Positions 17,619 to 25,471 of a DNA stretch of 64,000 bases are shown here, one piece after another (position 1 is the stretch's first letter; the number at the start of each line of letters is the position of its first letter). The stretch spans positions 1 to 64,000 of the forward strand of contig CAZQIV010000007.1 of the NCBI GenBank assembly GCA_964593705.1, given 5' to 3'. A program made the translations under genes and the position numbers. The notes under the pieces were generated by a model that searched no databases, was not told where the DNA came from, and was given only the letters and a program-made list of their open reading frames with translations. The stretch is from SABY01 sp964593705. Its GTDB lineage: Bacteria; Bacteroidota; Bacteroidia; Bacteroidales; 4484-276.

Positions 17619-20069
17619 ATGAAAAAAATTATTCTTCTTACCCTGACCCTCCTCTTGCTTGCATTTTACACCATTGGTCAAAACAACAGCGATATTTTAA
17701 AAGAATTTAGCACAACTCCCAACCTTTTCGATAAATCGCGCATTTCCTACTACATCAACTCAGAAAAATTGAACCCTAATGATTATGAAGGATATTATTA
17801 TCGTGGGATAATGAATCTTGAAAATGGTTTGTACCAGAAAGCCATCGAAAATTTCAGACATGTTATTTTGCCGCAGCAAAACGTTGTGGGTGGCAACGAT
17901 GGTTTTGCCGAGCCCTATTTTAATATTGGCCTTTGCAAATCGATGTTGCAGGAATATGATAGCGCTTTATTTTATTATGACCGCACTATCGAAATTAACC
18001 CTCTTCATTCTGAGGCGCACAACGAACGTGGCATTCTGTACATGAGTTACGGAGAGTACGAATGGGCCTTGAAAGAGTTTGAGGATGCCTGGTTGTACAA
18101 TGTAGAAGCCATGCACTCCTATTATAATATTGCCTACATCAAATACTTGATGGGCGATGAAAAAGAGGCAAAAAAGATTTTGAAAAAAGTGATTAAAAAG
18201 TTTCCGGAATACGACATGTCTTATGCGCTGTCAGGCTCGATAGATATGGAAAATAAAAAGTATAAAAAGGCCGAAGAGAAATTATCAAAAGCCCTTGCCC
18301 TTAATCCATACAATGATTTTGCATTGGGAAACCGTGCGCTAAATCGCGTAAATTTGGGATTTGCAAATCAAAGCAAAGTTTACCTCGAACTTGCCTACGA
18401 AGACTTGCAGAAGCTTATTTCCCTTGATTCGACTTATGCAAAAGCTTATTCGGTTTGCTCGGTAATCGATATGATTTTGGAACATTATGACAAAGCCTTG
18501 AAAAATGCATACATGGCCACGAAAATCATTTATGAAAACCCTGAATATTATGCTACAACTTATCCGATTGACCGCCTTGAGTTTTATTTGTTTACCAGAC
18601 TTTACGATGGGAGCTACCTGCCCGGGCAAGAAAAGGAATTGGCTGTTAAATACCTGAAATATGTGCTTGCACTAGGTGGGAAAAATCCTGACAAGGAACT
18701 GGAGGAATTTGAAAAGAGGCCAGATTTAACTGTATTCATGCAGCAACTGTTGCTATACCATTATTTGAAAATCGCTGACCACGAAAAAGCAACATTGTAT
18801 GTTGATCAGTTGCTTCAATCGGATAATGCTGAAATACACCTGAAAGTGATCAAGGCGCTTTTGATGACAAAATTGCCAACCGGTGACCAAGGATCAGAAT
18901 ATTTGCAGGAACTGGCTAAAAATGACAGCAGCTATGCTTTTCTTCATTTTACCCTGGGCTTGCAGTATGCACACATCAGCAATTACGAAGATGCAGTTGA
19001 TTGTTATAATAAAGCCATCGAAATTGCTCCTGAATATGTTGTTGCCTACCAGGAAAGGGGGCGTGCTTATGATTTTATGAAAGATTTCAGGGCTTCGCTT
19101 AACGATGCTGTGGTAACACTTTTGCTCGATGAAACTGATTTTTACGGGTGGTATCTTGCAGGTCGCTCGTATAATAAGTTGTCGGAACCCGACTCGGCTA
19201 TTCAATGTCTCGATTTGTCCATCAGCCTGAAACCGGATTACATTTATCCATACCTTGAGAAACAATATAGCTACACGCTAAAAATGGAATTTGAAAAAGC
19301 ACCCACGGTTCTTGATCAATATATTCGGACTAACCCGGATTCATACCTGGGTTACCTTTACAGGGGGAAGTCAAAAGCCGGATACGATACTAAAGCGGCT
19401 TTTAAAGATATTGATAAAGCCAAACAGATATCGGGAATAAGTTCTAATGTTTACGAAGCTTATGGAGATGTCTATTATGAGAATATGCAGGATTACAGGG
19501 CTGCCATTGATAACTATAAGAATGCAGCAAGCTTGCGACCGGGAACAATTAATGTGTGTATTCGTATAGCGCTGTGTTACTATTATCTGGAAGAATATGT
19601 AAGCGCCATTACCTATTACGAAAAAGCAATGGAGATTGATTCGGCGAATGTTTTTGTTGTAAACAATACAGGACATTGTTTCTCAAAATTGGGCAACTAC
19701 AATAAAGCTGTAGAATATTTTGTGAAAGCTATCGAAATAGATTCTACCTATACCAATGCTGTGGGTAATGCCGGCTGGAATTACTATCTATTGGGCGAAT
19801 ACGATCTAAGTATTAAATACTCTTTAAGAGCTATTGAACTCGATTCAACGGCTTACTACGCCATGTTTAACCGGGCACTGGCAACCTTGCGCTTAGCGAA
19901 AGTGGAAGAGGCAAAAGCCCTGTACGCGAAATATTATGAAGTGGTGAAAGACCTTGACCGGGAAAAGTACAATGGAGCCATCGAAGATTTAAAGCAACTG
20001 GTAAACGAAAATAATATGGCTGAAGAAGCCCGGGCCATTTTGAAAGATTATTTTAATGTGGAGATGTAA
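17619..20069 (+). CDS. secreted tetratricopeptide-repeat protein
   Basis: An 816-residue protein with an N-terminal signal peptide (MKKIILLTLTLLLLAFYTIG, cleavage probably after the Gln that follows), so it acts outside the cytoplasm. The rest is almost entirely TPR-type helical repeats of about 34 residues, with typical A..Y..R...N..L..Y..A...F phrases (for example EPYFNIGLCKSMLQEYDSAL, VVAYQERGRAYDFMKDFRAS). Roughly 18 to 20 repeats are visible. No enzymatic domain. It probably scaffolds a protein complex in the periplasm or outer membrane. The last 20 codons are of special interest: the sequence from GAAGCCCGGGCC to just past the stop recurs twice downstream (21199-21265 and 26583-26645), flanking the accessory island. 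Confidence 0.9.
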   Translation: MKKIILLTLTLLLLAFYTIGQNNSDILKEFSTTPNLFDKSRISYYINSEKLNPNDYEGYYYRGIMNLENGLYQKAIENFRHVILPQQNVVGGNDGFAEPYFNIGLCKSMLQEYDSALFYYDRTIEINPLHSEAHNERGILYMSYGEYEWALKEFEDAWLYNVEAMHSYYNIAYIKYLMGDEKEAKKILKKVIKKFPEYDMSYALSGSIDMENKKYKKAEEKLSKALALNPYNDFALGNRALNRVNLGFANQSKVYLELAYEDLQKLISLDSTYAKAYSVCSVIDMILEHYDKALKNAYMATKIIYENPEYYATTYPIDRLEFYLFTRLYDGSYLPGQEKELAVKYLKYVLALGGKNPDKELEEFEKRPDLTVFMQQLLLYHYLKIADHEKATLYVDQLLQSDNAEIHLKVIKALLMTKLPTGDQGSEYLQELAKNDSSYAFLHFTLGLQYAHISNYEDAVDCYNKAIEIAPEYVVAYQERGRAYDFMKDFRASLNDAVVTLLLDETDFYGWYLAGRSYNKLSEPDSAIQCLDLSISLKPDYIYPYLEKQYSYTLKMEFEKAPTVLDQYIRTNPDSYLGYLYRGKSKAGYDTKAAFKDIDKAKQISGISSNVYEAYGDVYYENMQDYRAAIDNYKNAASLRPGTINVCIRIALCYYYLEEYVSAITYYEKAMEIDSANVFVVNNTGHCFSKLGNYNKAVEYFVKAIEIDSTYTNAVGNAGWNYYLLGEYDLSIKYSLRAIELDSTAYYAMFNRALATLRLAKVEEAKALYAKYYEVVKDLDREKYNGAIEDLKQLVNENNMAEEARAILKDYFNVEM

Positions 20070-20249
20070 AGCCGGAAGAAATCCACAACTTAAAGATAGC
20101 TTGTACTTTATATTATTACACATAAAAAAATGAAAACGAGCCAATAAAAACAATAAATCACAACTATGGAACAAATTGAAAAAGGAATATTGTTGGCTAA
20201 ACCACGGGAGGATATATTTTAAAAATTATTATTGAACATTTGAAAAGAG

Positions 20250-20257
20250 TACATTTG
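20250..20257 (+). promoter_or_regulatory. candidate -7 box of the zeta-type kinase operon
   Basis: TACATTTG, 17 bases before the TTG start at 20275, with an ATTG about 15 bases upstream. Spacing to the -33 is shorter than usual. Confidence 0.35.
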
Positions 20258-20274
20258 TTAAAACTTTTAGTGAT

Positions 20275-20847
20275 TTGAAAAGACTTTTTATTATATCAGG
20301 TTGTAATGGAGCTGGAAAAACAACAGCTTCCTATACTATCTTGCCTGAAATGTTAAATTGCGATGAATTCGTAAATGCTGATGAAATAGCAAAAGGGCTG
20401 TCTCCTTTTAATCCTGAATCAGCCGCAATTCAATCTGGAAGGCTAATGCTTGAAAGAATAAACAAGCTTATTGAATGTGGAAATGATTTTGCATTTGAGA
20501 CAACATTAGCAACCAGGACTTACAAAAATTTTGTGATTAAGGCTCAGGATCATGGTTACCAGGTCACACTTCTATTCTTTTGGCTTAGGTCTCAGGAATT
20601 AGCTGTAAAACGTGTGGAGACGAGAGTTAAGGAAGGTGGTCATAATATCCCCGAAGTAACCATTAGAAGACGTTATCAGAATGGATTGAAAAATTTCTTT
20701 GGAATATTTGAAACAATTGTTGATGAATGGATACTTATCGATAATTCAGGTGAGCCTTATGAGATAATTGCTCAAAAGAACAATTCTGTTATTTCAATTA
20801 AAAATGAAGGCATTTGGGAAAGCCTCTTAAAAACATATAAAACTTAA
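20275..20847 (+). CDS. zeta-toxin-family P-loop kinase
   Basis: A 190-residue single-domain P-loop kinase of the zeta-toxin superfamily. The Walker A loop is GCNGAGKTT at residues 9-17; the stretch CDEFVNADEIAKGLSPFNPE with later FAFETTLATRTY matches the zeta pattern of acceptor-binding and catalytic Asp. Classical zeta kinases phosphorylate UDP-N-acetylglucosamine and poison wall synthesis; chromosomal relatives often have other substrates, so toxicity is inference. The start is TTG at 20275, placed by the promoter and by the family N-terminus; there is no ATG before the P-loop. A small open reading frame (20852-21016) follows after 4 bases and is the probable partner. The pair lies between two copies of the TPR gene's 3' end. 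Confidence 0.8.
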   Translation: MKRLFIISGCNGAGKTTASYTILPEMLNCDEFVNADEIAKGLSPFNPESAAIQSGRLMLERINKLIECGNDFAFETTLATRTYKNFVIKAQDHGYQVTLLFFWLRSQELAVKRVETRVKEGGHNIPEVTIRRRYQNGLKNFFGIFETIVDEWILIDNSGEPYEIIAQKNNSVISIKNEGIWESLLKTYKT

Positions 20848-20851
20848 GGTT

Positions 20852-21016
20852 ATGGACAATAGTGAAAAAATAATTGAGGGATTAGAGAAAGCTTACAAAA
20901 GGCTTATTGAATTCAAGAAGTATAAAAAAACACCTTTAATTGTTTTAAAAGGAGGTGAGATTATTGAGATTGCACCTGAAAACATCACCAACCTCGTTAA
21001 TGTATATAAAAAATAG
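20852..21016 (+). CDS. small protein, probable partner of the zeta-type kinase
   Basis: A 54-residue reading frame starting MDNSEKIIEGLEKAYKRLIE and ending NITNLVNVYKK. The ATG lies 4 bases after the kinase stop, so the two are almost certainly co-transcribed and translationally coupled. The N-terminal half is a predicted amphipathic helix; the second half (TPLIVLKGGEIIEIAPENI) resembles a short beta hairpin. From memory, similarly sized proteins of this shape often accompany zeta-like kinases in Bacteroidota, which would fit an antitoxin, but this cannot be confirmed by sequence alone. It is short enough to be missed by ordinary gene callers. Confidence 0.6.
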   Translation: MDNSEKIIEGLEKAYKRLIEFKKYKKTPLIVLKGGEIIEIAPENITNLVNVYKK

Positions 21017-21132
21017 GTGAGAGCGTAGTAAATTAACGAGTTGTAGTTCGCTTCCCCCGAAAGCTTTCGGGGCTTCTTGTACCATACCAGGAAAGCTCCA
21101 CACAATCCCCAACGCTTCATACATCAACCCGT

Positions 21133-21269
21133 GGCAATAGTTAAGAATCAAAAAGCAAAACTATTAAAACCGGGGAATTTATTACAGTAGTACCAATTTG
21201 AAAGAAAAAGCCCGGGCCATTTTAAAAGATTATTTTGATGTGGAGGTGTAAAGCCGGGAAAAATCCCCA
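21133..21269 (+). repeat. island direct repeat, left copy (TPR gene 3' end)
   Basis: About 136 bases closely resembling 26511-26647. The second half (AAGCCCGGGCCATTTTAAAA to AAAGCCGGGAAAAATCC) repeats the last codons and the stop of the TPR gene at 20026-20082. The two copies together bracket the 5.2-kb AT-rich gene group between them. Confidence 0.75.
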
Positions 21270-21311
21270 GTTCGTTCATTCGATTAAAACAGATAATTAG
21301 CTACCTTTGGC

Positions 21312-21489
21312 TGCTAATAACTTAACCTGATTAATTCACAAATTCGTTGAATTTGTGAATTAATCACCGAAGGCCGAAAATATTTAAAATAAATATTTTC
21401 GAGGGTTAACCCTCGAATTTCCTTTGGAAATTCGGCTCTGACGGCTAATTAGCCGTCAGAGTGAAAAATTCATGAATTTTTCAGGTTAA
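21312..21489. other. array of contiguous perfect palindromes
   Basis: Six perfect inverted repeats follow one another with almost no unpaired bases: 21331-21345 with 21349-21363 (15-bp stem), 21375-21385 with 21391-21401 (11 bp), 21400-21415 (CGAGGGTTAACCCTCG), 21414-21422 with 21426-21434 (9 bp, loop TTT), 21436-21461 (26-base palindrome, CTCTGACGGCTAA half) and 21462-21483 (22-base palindrome). An outer 9-bp pair, TTAACCTGA at 21312-21320 and TCAGGTTAA at 21481-21489, closes the whole set. As single strand it would fold into a multi-branched structure. No protein is encoded. It is not a known RNA family that I recognise. Confidence 0.8.
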
Positions 21490-21569
21490 CAATCCACAAT
21501 TTGATGAATCCGGGAAAAAATGAAACACCAAATAGAATGACAACGAGCCAAATAAAAACTACATACAAA

Positions 21570-21659
21570 ATGTCGTTTAACTACACCGATTTCACTGCAG
21601 ATAAAGGATGGGAAGGGGTTGTGAAAATGAGTTATAGGCAAGGGTGTAAAGACAAGTAA
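21570..21659 (+). CDS. doubtful 29-codon reading frame
   Basis: Reads MSFNYTDFTADKGWEGVVKM and nine more residues before a stop. It is preceded by ACGAGCCAAATAAAAACTAC, a phrase also found after the TPR gene near 20137. The composition is protein-like, so it may be the start of a gene whose remainder was lost. Otherwise the stretch 21490-21677 holds nothing that I can identify. Confidence 0.15.
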   Translation: MSFNYTDFTADKGWEGVVKMSYRQGCKDK

Positions 21660-21677
21660 TAAATAACAAGAGCAATA

Positions 21678-22118
21678 ATGAATAAAAAAATTTTAATTGC
21701 AATAATATTTGGACTTTTTGGATCAACTACTGAAATATTCTTCACAGCCTTTTCAAAGCTGTTTTCAAGTATTATAACTCAAAACAATTTGGATTTCTCA
21801 TTAAAAGGCGAATCTTATGTCTGGATGTTTTTTATTTATAGTCTAATATCTCCGATGTATGATATTGGGTTTCCGAAAATAAAAAATCATAACGTTATAA
21901 TTAGAGTTGCACTATACGGCATAATAATTTTGACAATAGAGTTTATTATGGGATTTTTATTAGAATTCTTTCTTGGAAAATGTCCATGGGAATATACATC
22001 AGGGATAATATTTTTTGGATACATTCGATTAGATTACATTTTCTTTTGGATGTTTTTTGGATTTATCATTGAGAGATTTTATTTACTCCTTAACAATAGA
22101 ATTACTCCCAACAATTAA
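21678..22118 (+). CDS. membrane protein resembling the CmpB-type ABC permease domain
   Basis: A 146-residue integral membrane protein with about four spans. The central and C-terminal region (GFLLEFFLGKCPWEYTSG, then FFGYIRLDYIFFWMFFGFII) resembles the family often labelled putative ABC-transporter type IV (CmpB-like), whose members have W-[DE]-Y-[ST] followed by a G.i.l.Y...W helix. No ATPase is nearby, so transport is unproven. It starts a run of four plus-strand membrane-protein frames that are visibly AT-richer than the flanking chromosome, with stop-to-start gaps of about ten bases or overlaps. This fits a transferred cassette. Confidence 0.55.
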   Translation: MNKKILIAIIFGLFGSTTEIFFTAFSKLFSSIITQNNLDFSLKGESYVWMFFIYSLISPMYDIGFPKIKNHNVIIRVALYGIIILTIEFIMGFLLEFFLGKCPWEYTSGIIFFGYIRLDYIFFWMFFGFIIERFYLLLNNRITPNN

Positions 22119-22128
22119 AATAATCTAA

Positions 22129-23148
22129 ATGAGTATTGTCGTTAATATAGTCGGTTTAGCATCAACAATCTTCACAATTGCTTATGGGATTCTGGTTCCA
22201 AATGTGGCTAAAGAAAGAAACTATTACAAGAGTATTTTTGAAGAAAATACTATTAAGAAAACTTATTTTAACTATCTGAATAATATTTTAGACTTTATTA
22301 CTGATCACTTTGGCAAGTCCTTTAGTGGACAATCATTAAGTTTAAACACAAATTTAGCAGTCTTTTATTCTTTTGCAGTTTTTTTCTTTATTTACATTTT
22401 TACTGGTTATGGTAGTTTTGGAAATTTAGCCGTACTCAATGGGAATATTTCCAAAAGTATGCGTTTTTTTATTTTATTGGTGAGTACATTATATTTCCTA
22501 TTTCTTTATTCAAATTATAAAAACATTAGAACTAACTTATCTAAAAAGATACTGTTTTCAAGAAAAGTTCTTTTGGTTTCTTTATCATTATTTCCAAGTA
22601 TATTAATCGCTTTAATAATTTCGTTTGAATGGAATGGAATTCATGATGTCAGTATCGATATTAAAACACTTGCAATAGTTTCTCTTGCAATAACATTAAG
22701 TGCTGCGATCCTTGGCTTTAGTGGTGACGGAAAAGGATCCAAACGGGGTTATGGCGCACTTGTATTTAATGTTACCTACTTATCTATGGTAGGGCTTGCG
22801 GCAGTATTCTCTTCATTTATACAAATTCAAGAAAATGCTATTAAGCCTTTTGTAATATTGGCTGTATTTATCTCGCTATGCATTATTACTTATGTTTTAT
22901 GGAAGAAAAAAAAAGGAATCTATTTCTATAATGTATTTATAGTTGGTTTGTCAATCTACGTTAAGAATTTCATACCAAATATTTTTGGCATGGATATAAT
23001 TTCCTCATCTCTAATTTATTTCTTTGTCGCCTTGCCTTTCATAAATGGATTATTGGATTACATTTCATTAAGTATCAGTAGGCTCTTTGCAAAAAAAAAT
23101 CGTTCAGGCGGGGAAAGTTCCAACACTTATTACACATGTAATCATTGA
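22129..23148 (+). CDS. multi-spanning membrane protein, first part of a frameshifted gene
   Basis: A 339-residue protein with eight or more predicted spans and no family signature that I recognise. It begins 10 bases after the upstream gene, so it is in the same operon. Near the 3' end the reading frame crosses a run of nine A at 23091-23099. In frame, the protein ends with a polar, unlikely tail (NRSGGESSNTYYTCNH). If one A is ignored, the same protein continues LFAKKIVQAGKVPTLITHV into the hydrophobic frame that ends at 23419. I therefore read 22129-23419 as one gene of about 430 residues broken by a single-base change, or joined by slippage on the A run. Confidence 0.6.
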   Translation: MSIVVNIVGLASTIFTIAYGILVPNVAKERNYYKSIFEENTIKKTYFNYLNNILDFITDHFGKSFSGQSLSLNTNLAVFYSFAVFFFIYIFTGYGSFGNLAVLNGNISKSMRFFILLVSTLYFLFLYSNYKNIRTNLSKKILFSRKVLLVSLSLFPSILIALIISFEWNGIHDVSIDIKTLAIVSLAITLSAAILGFSGDGKGSKRGYGALVFNVTYLSMVGLAAVFSSFIQIQENAIKPFVILAVFISLCIITYVLWKKKKGIYFYNVFIVGLSIYVKNFIPNIFGMDIISSSLIYFFVALPFINGLLDYISLSISRLFAKKNRSGGESSNTYYTCNH

Positions 23149-23419
23149 CCTTTTATTAGCATTAATATTACTATGCTTTTTAATAATTATATTCATTTTT
23201 AATCATCCATTTGAAGCACTACGCAAGTCTATTATTAGTACACTCAATAAAAATAAACTTGTAACAGATGATAAGATAAAACTTGTTTTATATGTTTCGA
23301 TCGCCAGGTTTGGCTCTTTTTTTTCAATTATTTTTATTTTGGTTTTCCTTGTTGAAAATGTAGGCCCATTATTTATGTTATGGATAAAAGAATTAACAAA
23401 TATAATATTATGCATATGA
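23087..23419 (+). CDS. second part of the frameshifted membrane protein
   Basis: Continues the preceding membrane protein in the next frame from the nine-A run: KKIVQAGKVPTLITHVIIDL and two long hydrophobic segments (residues 15-42 and 69-88 of this part). On its own it has only a TTG codon before the A run and no clear ribosome binding site, which argues against an independent gene. Its stop TGA at 23417-23419 overlaps the ATG of the YhhN gene (ATGA), so translation of this frame would couple to that gene. Either a sequencing or real single-base insertion, or functional slippage, explains the arrangement. Confidence 0.5.
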   Translation: MQKKIVQAGKVPTLITHVIIDLLLALILLCFLIIIFIFNHPFEALRKSIISTLNKNKLVTDDKIKLVLYVSIARFGSFFSIIFILVFLVENVGPLFMLWIKELTNIILCI

Positions 23420-24066
23420 AAATTGAATTATTAAGTTTAGTTGCGGTAATTACCGCTATTATGGCCATTGTATTTCGCCAACGAGAAAATACTAAAATGT
23501 ATTCTGTTTTTAAACCTTTAACAACTATTCTAATAATTATAATTGGGTTGATTATCTTTCAAAACCAACGAAGCAATTACTCCATAATAATAATTACTGC
23601 ATTAATATTCTCTTTAATTGGAGATGTGTTTTTAATTAATAAGAAGTATTTCCTTCATGGGTTATCCTCTTTTCTTTTCGCTCACATTTGTTTTACAATT
23701 GGTTTTACAAGTATATTTGGTTTTAACTGGAACGTGATTCCTTTAATTGTTTTGGTTGGAGTCGGTGGTACATATTATAATTTCCTCAGAAAGGATTTAA
23801 AAAAATACTCAATACCAGTATTAGTTTATATCACAGTTATTGTTGTTATGAATTGGCAAGCTATCGGATTAATTATTATTAAACATGATCTCATTTTTAT
23901 TAGCATAGCAATCGCATCAATACTATTTTCATTTTCTGACTCTATTATTGCATATAACAAGTTTAAAAAGCCATTTAAGATTGCTGAAATATTAATTCTA
24001 TCAACATATTGGATTTCCATTTACATATTCACGATTGCAGGACAATATTTAGAGAACATCAAATAA
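23416..24066 (+). CDS. YhhN/TMEM86-family membrane protein (lysoplasmalogenase-like)
   Basis: About 216 residues with eight predicted spans. The family's conserved acidic positions are visible: SLIGDVFLI in an early helix and LFSFSDSIIAY in a late helix. Characterised relatives (human TMEM86B) hydrolyse the vinyl-ether bond of lysoplasmalogen; bacterial activity has been shown for few members, so the specific substrate is inference. I place the start at ATG 23416, which overlaps the preceding stop as ATGA; the earlier ATG at 23410 is also possible. It is the last gene of the membrane-protein group and is followed after 8 bases by an attC-like site. Confidence 0.75.
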   Translation: MKIELLSLVAVITAIMAIVFRQRENTKMYSVFKPLTTILIIIIGLIIFQNQRSNYSIIIITALIFSLIGDVFLINKKYFLHGLSSFLFAHICFTIGFTSIFGFNWNVIPLIVLVGVGGTYYNFLRKDLKKYSIPVLVYITVIVVMNWQAIGLIIIKHDLIFISIAIASILFSFSDSIIAYNKFKKPFKIAEILILSTYWISIYIFTIAGQYLENIK

Positions 24067-24073
24067 CCCCAGC

Positions 24074-24235
24074 CTATAACAGCAAATCATGGCACACCGC
24101 CGTTTAGCGGTTTTATAGAAAAATGATCCCGTCCCGATAGTCATCGGGAGCTATCGGGAAAAAAAGAAACATACGAGTATTCAAAGAACTTTCTGCAAGT
24201 GAACGACTCCGAGCCATATTTGCGGAACGTTAGCA
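24074..24235. repeat. attC-like site, site 2 (array copy 1)
   Basis: Left arm CTATAACAGCAAATCATGGC at 24074-24093 is imperfectly complementary to the right arm GAGCCATATTTGCGGAACGT and TAGC at 24211-24234. The outer boxes resemble R'' (YYYAAC) and R' (GTTAGCA at 24229-24235). The interior has a CCGTTTAGCGG hairpin and a CGATAGTCATCGGGAGCTAT hairpin. The same left arm recurs at 24757 and 26387. Confidence 0.6.
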
Positions 24236-24319
24236 TTCATCGTGAAAATCCGTATCCATTGAGAGAAATAGACCAAAGAAAATGAACGATCTTTGAATTT
24301 GAAATTTTGAAAAGTAATT

Positions 24320-24760
24320 ATGACTAAATAAACTGCCATCAAATTATTTGCCCAAAAACAGATTCGTACATTTTGGGATGAAGAAAAAGAAAAATGGTAT
24401 TTTTCCATCGTTGATGTAGTTGGCGTTTTGACTGAGAATGACCACCAAAAAGCACGAAACTACTGGAAAGTCCTGAAACACAGATTAAATATAGAAGGAA
24501 ATGAAACGGTTACAAATTGTAACCGTTTGAAAATGCCCGCTCCTGATGGGAAAATGCGCATGACCGATGTTGCAAATACCGAACAACTTTTACGCCTTAT
24601 TCAGTCCATTCCTTCCCCAAAGGCTGAACCTTTTAAACTTTGGTTAGCAAAGGTGGGTTACGAACGAATCGAGGAAACTGAAGATCCTGAAAAAGCATTT
24701 GACCGGGCTATGGAAACCTATTTGAAAAAAGGATATTCAATCCCGAAATTTCGGGACTAA
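24320..24760 (+). pseudogene. BRO-N / DinD-like antirepressor gene, interrupted and truncated
   Basis: Reading from ATG 24320 gives MTK, a TAA stop at codon 4 (24329-24331), then an open frame TAIKLFAQKQIRTFWDEEKE to the stop at 24758. The body is a BRO-N domain as found in phage antirepressors and DinD-like proteins (KWYFSIVDVVGVLT, LLRLIQSIPSPKAEPFKLWL, DRAMETYLKKGYS). Homologues continue well past YLKKGYS with a second helical region; here the frame breaks off at the palindrome ATCCCGAAATTTCGGGA and stops within the next attC-like site. With both a nonsense codon near the start and a lost C-terminus it is probably inactive, unless translation begins at the TTG at 24428, which would lack half of the domain. 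Confidence 0.75.
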
Positions 24761-24901
24761 CATCAAATCATGCCCCACAGCCGCTTAGCGTTCATCTGAA
24801 AAAATAATCACGATAGCTATCGGGAGAAACAGAAACTTACGAAACATTAAAAAATATCTTGCAAGTTGGCAGCGGCGAGCCATATTCGCGGAATGTTTGC
24901 T
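24757..24901. repeat. attC-like site, site 3 (array copy 2)
   Basis: Left arm CTAACATCAAATCATGCCCC at 24757-24776; right arm CGAGCCATATTCGCGGAATG at 24876-24895, ending in a GTTTGCT box (24895-24901). Sequence and layout parallel the site at 24074-24235, including the CCGCTTAGCG and ATAGCTATCGGG hairpins. The TAA of the preceding BRO-type frame lies in its first bases. Confidence 0.6.
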
Positions 24902-24963
24902 ACAAGTGGAATAAAAGCTCCTACACAAAATAAATATTTTAAAGGATTAATATAAAACTCATT

Positions 24964-25284
24964 ATGGAAACAACAAATTATAAACGATTTGAGGATTTAG
25001 AGGATAAATACTATGGAAAGACAGGAACTCCAGAGCGTGATGAATATGAGTTTGATTTAAAAATGGAGTTAATTGGAGAAAAAATAAAAGAATTGAGAAT
25101 CCAAAACAATCTGACTCAATCACAACTTGGAGAATTAATAGGCGTAAAACGTTCACAGATTTCAAAACTGGAACACGGAAATCATAGTGCTTCTGTTTCA
25201 ACGATTATGAAAGTTTTTCAAGCAATGAAAACTAATGTTAAATTACGAATTGAGACTAATGAAAATCTTGAATTTGCTTTTTAA
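24964..25284 (+). CDS. XRE-family (HigA-like) regulator without toxin
   Basis: A 106-residue protein with a helix-turn-helix domain in the C-terminal half (IKELRIQNNLTQSQLGELIG, VKRSQISKLEHGNHSASVST). It resembles HigA-type antitoxins of the kind encoded directly after a RelE/HigB toxin. No toxin gene exists upstream: only about 60 bases separate it from the previous attC-like site. It is therefore an orphan antitoxin or regulator. Starts at ATG 24964, after an AAAGGATTAATATAAAACTC leader. Its stop TAA overlaps the next attC-like site, as expected for a compact cassette. The ability to neutralise toxins in trans is possible but unproven. Confidence 0.75.
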   Translation: METTNYKRFEDLEDKYYGKTGTPERDEYEFDLKMELIGEKIKELRIQNNLTQSQLGELIGVKRSQISKLEHGNHSASVSTIMKVFQAMKTNVKLRIETNENLEFAF

Positions 25285-25375
25285 CAACATTTTGTATAAG
25301 TGAAGGCAGGGTAAGTGCTAAATATTCCCGAAGTTTCGGGACTGCCACTACTCATACAATTTACCGACGTTATGC
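25279..25375. repeat. attC-like site, site 4
   Basis: Arms TAACAACATTTTGTATAAGT (25282-25301, continuing GAAGGCAG) and CTGCCACTACTCATACAATT (25341-25360, continuing TACCGACGTTA) are complementary with a few bulged bases on one side, the hallmark of attC. Outer boxes TTTTAAC and GTTATGC approximate RYYYAAC and GTTRRRY. A CCCGAAGTTTCGGG hairpin forms the central loop. This is the clearest attC-like structure in the window. Confidence 0.65.
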
Positions 25376-25435
25376 GCAATTTGAATAAGAACTCAAAAAC
25401 ATCATTAAGTTCTCAATACATCAGAACTATTTCTC

Positions 25436-25443
25436 TATCTTTG
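25436..25443 (+). promoter_or_regulatory. candidate -7 box of the higBA operon
   Basis: TATCTTTG fits TAnnTTTG and lies 28 bases before the toxin start at 25472. It sits just inside the cassette, after the attC-like site, so higBA would have its own promoter, as toxin-antitoxin cassettes in integrons commonly do. Confidence 0.45.
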
Positions 25444-25471
25444 TCGTGCAAATCAATTAAAATTTTATGAT

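Noticed and set aside
24074..25375. Possible riboswitches or RNA genes in the structured gaps
   Set aside because: The structures lie at the ends of genes rather than in leaders and repeat between unrelated genes; attC-like sites explain them better.
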